Positions 55,820 to 64,000 of a stretch of 64,000 nt of DNA are shown one piece after another. The stretch is from Procambarus clarkii (lineage: Eukaryota; Arthropoda; Malacostraca; Decapoda; Cambaridae). Under the pieces are notes generated by a model that did no database searches, was not told where the DNA came from, and saw only the letters and a list, made by a program, of their open reading frames with translations. A program made the translations under genes and the position numbers. Each line of letters begins with the position of its first letter. Position 1 is the stretch's first letter. The DNA is taken from positions 14,417,482-14,481,481 of the forward strand of contig NC_091173.1 in the NCBI RefSeq assembly GCF_040958095.1. Direction: 5' to 3'.

Positions 55820-56460
55820 ATGTCCGCGTGGGAGTGGTGGTCGTGGGAGGTGTGGTCGTGGGTCTGGTCGTGGGAGGGGTGGTCGTGGGTGTGGTCGTGG
55901 GAGGTGTGGTCGTGGGTGTGGTCGTGGGAGGTGTGGTCGTGGGAGGTGTGGTCGTGGGTCTGGTCGTGGGAGTGGTGGTCGTGGGAGGTGTGGTCGTGGG
56001 AGGTGTGGTCGTGGGTCTGGTCGTGGGTGTGGGAGTGGGAGTGGTGGTCGTGGGAGTGGTGGTCGTGGGTCTGGTCGTGGGAGTGGTGGTCGTGGGAGTG
56101 GTGGTCGTGGGTCTGGTCGTGGGAGTGGTGGTCGTGGGTCTGGTCGTGGGAGTGGTGGTCGTGGGAGTGGTGGTCGTGGGAGTGGTGGTCGTGGGTCTGG
56201 TCGTGGGAGTGGTGGTCGTGGGAGCAGGTGTGGTCGTGGGAGCAGGTGTGGTCGTGGGAGCATGTGTGGTCGTGGGAGCATGTGTGGTCGTGGAAGCAGG
56301 TGTGGTCGTAGGTGTGGTCGTGGGAGCAGGTGTGGTCGTGGGAGCATGTGTGGTCGTGGGAGCATGTGTGGTCGTGGAAGCAGGTGTGGTCGTAGGTGTG
56401 GTCGTGGGAGCAGGTGTGGTCGTAGGTGTGGTCGTGGTCGCAGGTGTGGTCGTGGGAGGA
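55820..56460. repeat. Minisatellite of TGGTCGTGGGAG-type 12-mers
   Basis: About fifty units of 12 bp (GTGGTCGTGGGA, with GTGGGTCTGGTC and GGAGCAGGTGTG variants). Since 12 is a multiple of three and units lack stops, long frames are open on both strands; the minus one (229 residues) would be Thr-Pro-rich like a mucin. No splice or promoter signals support a gene. Confidence 0.9.
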
Positions 56461-56928
56461 GCCGGAAGATCAATACACCAAGGGGCCCCCAAGCTACGAC
56501 TCCATGTACAAACTACAAAGTCCGACTCACAAAACAGGAGGCCATTACTGACCGCAGGTTCACCCGGAATGTTGATAGCGCTAGATCAGAGGCAACGATG
56601 GGAGAGGAGAGTGGGAGAGGGGGAGTGTGGGAGAGGCAAGGATAGGAGAGGAATGGGGAAAAAAGTAGGAAAAGATAACAAAAAGGGGAGGAAGCGAAGG
56701 ATAAGAAGTGATAAAATAACGATAATGTCAAATACAAAGGGGGGAAAAAAGTAAGGCAGAAAGAAGTGTGAATAAGAAACTGACGAAAGCCAGAGGAGAA
56801 TGACCAAAGATCACCGGCAATAAGAACGAAACAAGGGAAAGGAACACGGAAGAAAATAAAAAGTGAACACAGAAAGGAAATAAATGAACTGAACACGCGA
56901 AGTGAAAATTAAGAGAGAAAAATATTGG

Positions 56929-57046
56929 GAGGGGGGGGGGGGGAGGGGGAGGGAGGGAGGGAGGGAGGGAGGGAGGGAGGGAGGGAGGGAGGGAGGGAGG
57001 GAGGGAGGGAGAGAGGGAGGGAGAGAGAGAGGGCGGGGGGGGGGGG
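56929..57046 (+). repeat. Poly(G) and (GGGA)n microsatellite
   Basis: A G run of about 13, then about twenty GGGA/GGAG units and another G run of about 14 (57033-57046). It directly adjoins a SINE family 3 tail (57047-57074, minus strand: AAGTGCTATATAGTCGTAAT), which carries a C run at the matching place. Confidence 0.92.
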
Positions 57047-57121
57047 CAAAGCCATTACGACTATATAGCACTTGGAAAATGTAAAGAGCGGCTTCGCCAG
57101 GTTACAAGTAATCACGGAGTA

Positions 57122-57415
57122 CTTATGGCGGTGTGTTCACTCACAGGATGAGTGGCGCTGCCCAATACTGTCACTATGGCGGTGTGTCCACTCACAGGAT
57201 GAGTGACGCTGCCCAATACTGTCACTATGGCGGTGTGTTCACTCACAAGATGAGTGGCGCTGCCCAATACTGTCACTATGGGGGTGTGTCCACTCACAGG
57301 ATGAGTGGCGCTGCCCAATACTGTCACTATGGCGGTGTGTCCACTCACAGGATGAGTGGCGCTGACCAATACTGTCACTATGGCGGTGTGTCCACTCACA
57401 GGATGAGTGAACCTT
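57122..57415. repeat. 51-bp minisatellite, about six units
   Basis: Units of CACTATGGCGGTGTGTCCAC, TCACAGGATGAGTGGCGCTG, CCCAATACTGT repeat every 51 bp with few differences (TCACAAGATG, GGGGGTGTG, GTGACGCTG). The long frames are open only because 51 is a multiple of three. Confidence 0.95.
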
Positions 57416-57599
57416 CCGCTTCTTAAGGCTCGAAGATAGAAAAAAACTTGAGGAGCCTCGACATTTTCCTTCGTCTATTCTGAACAAATATTAACACACT
57501 TGAGTACATTCCAAGAGTGATAACCGACTTCCCTAATCCCTCCCTCCCTTCTCAGAATGTTTGGTAATATGTTTATTGTTTGTGATGTGTTTATATGCA

Positions 57600-57695
57600 T
57601 GTATTAACACGATGTGCTGAACGGGGTGAGAATAGCTTGAGCTACCTCATCCCTTTGTGTGTATTTTACCTCAATAAACTTATTTCAATTTCAAT
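57600..57695 (+). mobile_element. LINE 3' end (AATAAACTTATTTCAATTT type)
   Basis: GAATAGCTTGAGCTACCTCA, a TTTGTGTGTATTTTACC stretch, then CAATAAACTTATTTCAATTT. AATAAA near the end and TTTCAA repeats are typical of a LINE tail. Confidence 0.6.
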
Positions 57696-57928
57696 TTTCC
57701 CTCCCTCCCACCCTGACGTCTGGTCAGCCAATACCACCGGAACTCAATATATTCATGAGGCTCCCTTACCCTTTATGCAACCCCCCACCACCCCACCCCC
57801 CTTTCGTCCACGTACGAAAAGCTAAGTGAAGACATCTCGGTTCGTCCTGTCTACTCTACAGTCACGACTTTGTAAGGGTTGAAGACGGACCGACACGTCT
57901 ACACTTGCCTGTATGTATATGTATGTAT

Positions 57929-58054
57929 GTGTGTGTGTGTGTGTGTGTGTAATTACCTAAGTGTAGTTACAGGATGAGAGCCACGCTCGTGGTGTCCCGT
58001 CTTCCCAGCACTCTTTGTCATATAACGCTTTGAAACTACTGACGGTCTTGGCCT

Positions 58055-58147
<93 letters not shown>

Positions 58148-58150
58148 TGT
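57929..58150 (-). mobile_element. LINE C-terminus with (AC)n tail, flanked by (GT)n arrays
   Basis: The minus strand between the two arrays reads AKTVSSFKALYDKECWEDGT, PRAWLSSCNYT and a stop, then (AC)n. SFKxxxD is the usual end of LINE reverse transcriptases. The arrays are 57929-57950 and about 58056-58145 (+ strand TG). Confidence 0.65.
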
Positions 58151-58605
58151 ATGTGTGTGTGTGTGGGGGGGGGTGTAGGGGGGGGATTGGGTGCCCATAT
58201 TGTGTCAGGTTGTTAGGACTTGGTCTCTCTCTTTTCTTTGATGTCTCGCGCTAACGTAATACAAGTTGATTGCAATTTCTCAAGTCCGAAGACCTCCCTA
58301 GCTTTGGGTGGTGATAATTTGTCCAAAACCTTTCAGGCTTTGCCTCTTGTTTTGGTCATTACTTCCTTGTTTTTAGTCATTACTGCCTCGTTTTTGGTCA
58401 TCACGCCCCTATTTTTGACCATGGTCAAAGCTGTGTACTCTGACAAGGTAATAGTATGCCGTTTAGTGCCACATCATCAATGTGAATCTGGAGATGGCTG
58501 ATAACTCGAGAACAAATCGCAGAAGTCGCCATGAAAGCAACTGTACTCAACAATATATTTAACATCAATGTCAGCTTCGAAGAAAAAAAAAAGCTACGAG
58601 TTTAG

Positions 58606-58636
58606 CCCTGTGTGTGTGTGTGTGTGTGTGTGTGTG
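58606..58636 (+). repeat. (TG)n microsatellite
   Basis: About 14 TG units. No adjacent LINE coding could be seen. Confidence 0.9.
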
Positions 58637-58976
58637 GGAAGGAAGACAGAGCCAAGTATTTGCTTTACCTGTCGAGTGTGTGTTGATATGTCAGGTGTGT
58701 TTAACAGGCGTCTTCACACACAGTGCTCATTACAGAGAATATGGCCAACGCAGAATCAAAAACTGACAGGTGCAATCACGAGAATAATCACCGCACTGGA
58801 GAACGCACACCGCTTGTTCATGTTGTTCTGTAGAACTGTTTATGTTGCAATGGAGCTTCGAGTCTTGCAACACAGGAGCGTAAAGATGTACACTAAGAAG
58901 GCCCTGTCATCGTTAAAGAGGCGCGGGGTACCCCAGCGTGTTAACATTTAGTCAAGACAAGTCACGAGGCTTTCTT

Positions 58977-59055
58977 TTGCGGGCTCGCCATAGCCCGTGC
59001 TACATGGACATTCCGTTCTGAGTAGCTAAATCTAAAACAACAACAACGAGGCTTT
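58977..59055 (-). mobile_element. LINE 3' tail with terminal ACGGGC-type hairpin
   Basis: Read on +: GCGGGCTCGCCATAGCCCGT, GCTACATGGACATTCCGTTC, TGAGTAGCTAAATC, then an (AAC)n run. Same family as at 27.1, 29.5 and 32.86 kb. Confidence 0.75.
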
Positions 59056-59074
59056 CTCCAACACAGGTTTTGCT

Positions 59075-59322
59075 GAGAAGCCGGTCGGCCGAGCGGACAG
59101 CACACTGGACTTGTGATCCTTTGGTCCTGGGTTCGATCCCAGGCGCCGGCGAGAAACAATGGGCAGAGTTTCTTTCACCCTATGCCCCTGTTACCTAGCA
59201 GTAAAATAGGTACCTGGGTGTTAGTCAGCTGTCACGGGCTGCTTCCTGGGGGTGGAGGCCTGTTCGAGGACCGGGCCGCGGGGACACTAAAGCCCCGAAA
59301 TCATCTCAAGATAACCTCAAGA
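59075..59322 (+). mobile_element. SINE family 2, full copy
   Basis: Head GAAGCCGGTCGGCCGAGCGG, anticodon-loop-like CTTGTGA, B box TGGGTTCGATCCCA with a paired stem, body TTACCTAGCAGTAAAATAGG, tail GACCGGGCCGCGGGGACACT and CCCGAAATCATCTCAAGATA. It belongs to the same subfamily as the 14.7-kb copy. Confidence 0.92.
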
Positions 59323-59955
59323 AGGTCCCCAGCAAACCCCTGACGTCAGGACCGTCTGGGACTCCTCACAAACAAATCGCGAGAAAATCTACATCTTTTA
59401 GTAATACTAATTGATAAGCAAGAGAATGTAATCCCAAAAGAGACAGTTATATATAGTTAGACTATATTAACACCTCTATTATAATATTATATTATAATAG
59501 AATTAGCTAATAAACTATAATATTATAGTTTATTAGATAATTTGGGAATAGTGAGAAGGAAAATCGTTTTCTCTAACCGTGCATGGTTAACCCTGGACTA
59601 CAGCCAACTACCTCGTTCCATTCCGTGCTCTTAATACCACGTCACATTTTGACGTATATTCTACCTAAGGCCAAAAACTGTCGTACTATTAAATGGTAGC
59701 GGCTCGAGAAATTCACGTTTTCTGTTTTGGGTCCTCTGGTAGGTTAGGATAAGGGCACTTTAGTACGATAGTTTCTTGGTGTTGGGAAACCTTAGGAGGA
59801 CGGGCTGGCTCACGAACGAGCCGAGTGATTAAGACTTAACCACTCACGGGCATGAACAAGTGAGAAAACAAGCCAGTCAGAGAGTATAAACGTAGTCACT
59901 ATAAGGACACGTGACCTGCTTCACCCAACTTTATAAGAGCAACAACAACATACAT

Positions 59956-60178
59956 TAGTTGACCAGACCACACACTAGAAATTGAAGGGACGACGACGTT
60001 TCGGTCCGTCCTGGACCATTCTCAAGTCGACTGTGAATGGACTTGAGAAGTCCATTCACATTCACAATCGACTTGAGAATGGTCCAGGACGGACCGAAAC
60101 GTCGTCGTCCCTTCACCTTCTAGTGTGTGATCTGGTCAACATTCTTCAGCCACGTTATTGTGACTCCTCGCCTGCATC
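59956..60178. mobile_element. Fold-back MITE, GACGACGTTTCGGTCC family, best copy
   Basis: Long inverted arms start GTTGACCAGACCACACACTA and meet near 60040. The right outer end AGCCACGTTATTGTGACTCC, TCGCCTGCATC is present. Confidence 0.93.
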
Positions 60179-60254
60179 AACTTCACTATAAAAGTGGTTT
60201 GTGGTAACATAAGGGTGGATCCGCGTTATCCATGCCATTAATCCTGTTTTTGTT

Positions 60255-60345
60255 ACAGCTCAGCCAGACGATCCTATTAACACTTACCCACTCCTTTGGT
60301 AAGCCAATCATTGTAGATAATGGATCAGAATTTATGATATTACTA
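60255..60345 (+). mobile_element. Possible integrase scrap of an LTR element
   Basis: The + strand reads ILLTLTHSFGKPIIVDNGSE followed by FM, similar to the integrase core around the second catalytic Asp (xxDNGxEF). About 30 residues only; no LTRs or gag/pol context seen. It could be chance. Confidence 0.35.
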
Positions 60346-60399
60346 AATATATTATTATATTTTTTAATCTAACGAATACAGCAGAAAAATATACGTTGT

Positions 60400-60560
60400 T
60401 GAACTAAACTTAAATAAGTTAGCCTAGGATATACTAAAAAAAACTGACCAGTACCTCTACTGCACTTCAAATTTAATCTCAAAAATTTTTAATCTCAAAT
60501 TTTTAATCTCAAATTTTTTTAATCCAAATTTTAATTTTTAATTTTTAATCTCAAAAATTC
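60400..60560. repeat. TTTTTAATCTCAAA short repeats
   Basis: Imperfect tandem AATTTTTAATCTCAAA words at about 60475-60560. Confidence 0.7.
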
Positions 60561-60564
60561 GTTT

Positions 60565-60659
60565 GCAGATGAAAAGTCACAATAACGTGGCTCAGAAATG
60601 TTGACCAAACCACACACTAGAAATTAAAGAGACGACGACGTTTCGGTCCGGTCCTGGAC
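60565..60659. mobile_element. Fold-back MITE, GACGACGTTTCGGTCC family, left half only
   Basis: GATGAAAAGTCACAATAACG, TGTTGACCAAACCACACACT and GACGACGTTTCGGTCCGG are present. The right arm is missing. Confidence 0.85.
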
Positions 60660-60687
60660 TCAAATTTCGTACATACATTTAATGTGG

Positions 60688-60843
60688 ACTTCCTTCACAG
60701 GCTGGTGTGGAAGCAGGAGACATCAGCCCCCTTCACAGGCTGGTGTGGAAGCAGGAGACATCAGCCCCCTTCACAGGCTGGTGTGGAAGCAGGAGACATC
60801 AGCCCCCTTCACAGGCTGGTGTGGAAGCAGGAGACATCAGCCC
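60688..60843 (+). repeat. 39-bp minisatellite, four units
   Basis: CTTCACAGGCTGGTGTGGAA, GCAGGAGACATCAGCCCCC is repeated four times with almost no change. The period is a multiple of three, hence open frames. Confidence 0.95.
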
Positions 60844-60863
60844 ATGGAAATAATAAGAATCAT

Positions 60864-60864
<1 letters not shown>

Positions 60865-60911
<47 letters not shown>
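60865..60911 (+). repeat. (AAT)n microsatellite
   Basis: About 15 AAT units. Confidence 0.95.
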
Positions 60912-60913
<2 letters not shown>

Positions 60914-61344
60914 CCTTACCACGCGCCCTAGGAGCCTAGCGCCCGTCAGGCCATCATCAACTACATCATCTAAGCCATTTTTTAAAGTATTCTTTAAAAA
61001 ATTTCCTTTTTAATTTCAATTTCATTTTTTAAAGTATTCTTTGTTATAAATGTATATAATGTATAATATTATACTTGAATTTCAAAATAAGGGTAATGTG
61101 CACCCTAGTCCTCACTCACTTTTTCACACATACACATAAAAGACCTCTAATCTACACTCTAAACCTACAACAACCCCAGCCTCTTAAATTCGACAACCCT
61201 ACACCTACAACCCGGCAACCCCCACAACCCCTACATCCCAGCAACATCTACATTCACAGCCAGTAACCCCCCCCCCCCCCTCCCTTTCACAGCCGAAACC
61301 CCCACACAGACAGGTGACTCCCTCCATCTAGGCCCAATCACTTG

Positions 61345-61497
61345 GGTTGGACGGTAGAGCGACGGTCTCGCTTCATGCCGGTTGGCGTTCAATCCCCAAC
61401 CGTCGAAGTGGTTGGGCACTATTCCTTTCCCTCCGTCCCATTCCAAATCCTTATCCTGACCCCCTTCCAAGTGCTATATAGTCGTAATGGCTTGGTA
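61345..61497 (+). mobile_element. SINE family 3, full copy
   Basis: Head GGTTGGACGGTAGAGCGACG (A box), TTGGCGTTCAATCCCCAACC (B box with stem), CGAAGTGGTTGGGCACTATT body, ATCCTTATCCTGACCCCCTT, and CTATATAGTCGTAATGGCTT tail. Confidence 0.88.
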
Positions 61498-61499
61498 TT

Positions 61500-62505
61500 T
61501 TCTCCTCATAATTACGTTATCTTACCTTCCTCCATCTAACCCAATCTTCCCGCCACTCGGCATAATTCCCCAAGCTGTCTTGGAAGATGTCTTCCAAGAC
61601 ATGATGTCTTCAGCACACAAAACGAATCTTGGCGCGCTTTTGTCCAAACTCGTCCACACGCAACTTCGTGTTTTACCGATTTGCATCTTGCTATCTCTAG
61701 TTACATGCAACTGCAAACTAAAGCGCTTAGGGAAAAAAACATTCACCAAAAGTCAGAATAAAGGAAGTGGGAGAAAAACCTACACAAACATATTCAGCTT
61801 TGGAATTTTGTTCACAATAAAATCACACCGTAAATTCTACAGTGTGTCAACCACTATGTCGAGGGAGGACCTGCGGACAGTGAGAGAGATGAGCTCCAAG
61901 GTCCTCTTGCTCGCCCCCCTGCCTGTCTTGCCCCCTACCATCGCCACCTGTCAGTCTGTCTGTGTACGGATCTGCCACTCCCGTCAAAAATCCAACCTGC
62001 TAACCAATCGAGAAATGGACGGAGCCAATCATCCCGTCTAACCTATCGAGTCTGGCGGATAGAAAACTAGATATTTTTGAACAAGTTGCACACGTACCGT
62101 TGGTCACCAATCAGTTCAGCGTCCAGGTCGTTCAGACACGGCTTTGCGTCACCGTGCCCCCCCCCCCCCCCCCCCCCGCCCCGTGTACGAGATTTGCCGA
62201 TTTGTTGTGTTGTAAGAACCAACGCATCTGTTAATTGTTTTGTTAAGTACCAGCTTGGGTTTGAGCCGAGAACTGTTCTGTGCCAATCTGGTATCACCGG
62301 TGCACACACCTCCCAGTGATGAATTGTTGCCACTGCTACGGCAGCCGGCTTGAGTTGAGAGACTGAAGGATGCGGACCTTGGCTCATTGTGTACGAACAC
62401 GTTGGGCAAACTTTCCTGCTCGCCTTCCTGGAGAATTGACTGACTGACCAGAGATCACACACACAGCTACGTACCAACACAACCCACCGAGATAGAACTT
62501 CTGAT
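61500..62505. other. Unassigned intergenic DNA
   Basis: The 184-residue + frame at 61487-62041 starts in the SINE tail and shows no family motif, so it is not called. A C run of about 20 lies at 62158-62177. Confidence 0.5.
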
Positions 62506-62508
62506 TTC

Positions 62509-62610
62509 AACTCTTTTGACCATGTCGTAGCTCAGTCGATTAAGGCAGCGTCTGGGATGCTCTCAGCCGTGGGTTCGAATCTTCGTCACGGCCCTTGTGG
62601 ATTTGTTCAC
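62509..62610 (+). mobile_element. SINE family 1 copy
   Basis: CATGTCGTAGCTCAGTCGAT (A box), GTGGGTTCGAATCTTCG (B box) and the CCCTTGTGGATTTGTTCAC tail. Confidence 0.88.
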
Positions 62611-62619
62611 CAAGATAGT

Positions 62620-63515
62620 GTATCACTTTTAAGCGGATATTTGGGAGACTGGGAGCGCTTATATAGTGTCTATACAACAACATTATTGAGCATATCCCAA
62701 ATTTCCTGGATACCTGTAGTTAGTACTACATCAACTTTGGTGTCCCTATAATATTTAAACTCGGAACCATTCGGCAGAGAAAAGATAAGTGTTTAGTGTG
62801 AATTAGAAGTCAGTCATGTGGATCTGCAAAACAACGCACATTGTTGGATCCGCCTTTGGTTTAATGTAGTAGCCATAAAGTTAATGAACTTATTATTTGC
62901 AATTAATTATCGACTAGACGTAATCCTTACATTTTACTATACTATTCAATCCTTTATTACCGACCCATAACTAGACTTGTTAAACACATTTGTCAAACGT
63001 ATACACTCGACAGTGCTGAGAGCATTGCCAACGGAAACCCTTCTCCCAGGTTAATTTCGAACGACCCAGCAACAGTCTTAACGGTATTATTCATTGTGCC
63101 TAGTGCAAGACTCCCTTCAGGCCGAGTTGCGCATAAGGAAGTACAAGGCTTCTTGCCCAAAGCTGCTCTATGCTCAAGCACCTCTTGTGTTCATAGTAGC
63201 TTCCTGTAGATTTATTCGACTTAACGCGGACAAAAACAGATAATCAACATCCGGTGCTATACTGGAGTCGTGATTTCTATATCAGTATATTTATATACAT
63301 TCCATACCCTGTCAGTTTAAATCTATTGAGTTCTAGTTAGTTACTTTGGCAGTCATGACTTTTTTTATAACAGTTGCTATACGTTAGATGTTCTAATAAA
63401 TCTCCCATGGTACAGTTATTAACAGAAACCACATTCCTTAAACCCGGGGTTCTGGGGGGACCTCAGAGGCTTTAGCAAAACTTTGGTATTTCGTAGTGAA
63501 TATAAACGGTGCTAG
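62620..63515. other. Unassigned intergenic DNA
   Basis: No gene or named repeat supported. Confidence 0.5.
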
Positions 63516-63518
63516 TTG

Positions 63519-63520
<2 letters not shown>

Positions 63521-63581
<61 letters not shown>

Positions 63582-63677
63582 CGCCTAGTTGTACTCACCT
63601 AGTTGTGTCTGCAGGATCGAGCATTGACTTGGATCCCGCCTTTCGAGCATCGGTTGTTTACAGCAATGACTCCTGTC

Positions 63678-63749
<72 letters not shown>

Positions 63750-63750
63750 G
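63521..63750 (-). mobile_element. LINE C-terminus with (AC)n tails, flanked by (GT)n arrays
   Basis: The + strand has (GT)n at 63521-63578 and 63681-63747. Between them the minus strand reads KQPMLERRDPSQCSILQTQL, GEYN and stop, followed by AGGCGAGTACACAC and (AC)n. The layout copies that at 57.93-58.15 kb, though the encoded end differs. Confidence 0.55.
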
Positions 63751-63830
63751 ATGTAACCCAAGAGGTACAGAGCGAGTAGTGAAGATGTAGGTTCTTTCCC
63801 TCGGGCCAACACCGGGTACATCTGGTACAA

Positions 63831-63908
63831 GTTCAAGTATGTTTATTGAGACAAGAAAGAACTACATCTCAAAGGTACAGAGTAGCTTACGCTATTTCTA
63901 CCCCCCCC
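63831..63908 (-). mobile_element. LINE 3' end (AATAAACATACTTGAA type)
   Basis: Second copy of the 30.99-31.08 kb element: on + AGTTCAAGTATGTTTATTGA, GACAAGAAAGAACTACATCT, AGAGTAGCTTACGCTATTTC. Confidence 0.65.
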
Positions 63909-64000
63909 CCCCCTCCCCCTTCCCCTAATCTGGTACTAAATTGTACAAACGCGGGTATCGTGATACAGAGATATCAGAGAACATATAAAAAGCGGTATAT

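Noticed and set aside
55803-56754. Long overlapping frames (up to 308 residues) on both strands
   Set aside because: They result from a stop-free 12-bp minisatellite; all are repetitive and none has independent support.
61487-62041. 184-residue frame on the + strand
   Set aside because: It begins in the tail of a SINE and shows no recognised motif or conserved-looking composition.

Overview
The window is nuclear DNA of an animal, most likely a decapod crustacean (crayfish or lobster type). The clues are a spliceosomal gene with long AT-rich introns, TTAGG/CCTAA-type telomere-like repeats (the arthropod telomere motif), very dense SINE, LINE and fold-back repeats, and long (TA)n, (GT)n and poly(C) runs. 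There are no operons, ribosome binding sites or prokaryotic features. I had no database, so family names rest on motif recognition.

Layout. 1-6.4 kb: AT-rich upstream or 5' noncoding DNA with a (TA)n microsatellite and old LINE scraps. 6.4-23.3 kb: one well supported gene on the + strand, an AKAP17A (XE7/SFRS17A) orthologue with ten coding exons. All splice sites and phases agree, and the predicted protein is about 1518 residues. The last exon alone encodes about 1000 residues: RG boxes, a long RS domain, an acidic-basic linker, nine 18-residue repeats and a lysine-rich end. 23.3-64 kb: no confidently complete gene. It is a mosaic of at least three tRNA-derived SINE families, several non-LTR (LINE) families seen as reverse transcriptase or RNase H remnants and 3' tails, fold-back MITEs, minisatellites and a palindromic AT-rich satellite (45.1-46.4 kb).

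Two further gene-like items lie in the repeat-rich half. One is an intronless tetraspanin-like reading frame (49879-50751) that stays in one frame but carries two in-frame stops. The other is a speculative set of short exons (39878-42718), the first encoding a signal-peptide-like start.

The repeats interact. A SINE family carries the same 3' tail as a LINE present here. Two other tail families end in a similar ACGGGC...GCCCGT hairpin. Some (AC)n microsatellites sit directly behind LINE stop codons. Two fold-back elements are informative: one 393-bp element with telomere-like blocks lies in (TA)n, and one near-perfect 372-bp palindrome split a LINE copy and left a 7-bp target duplication.
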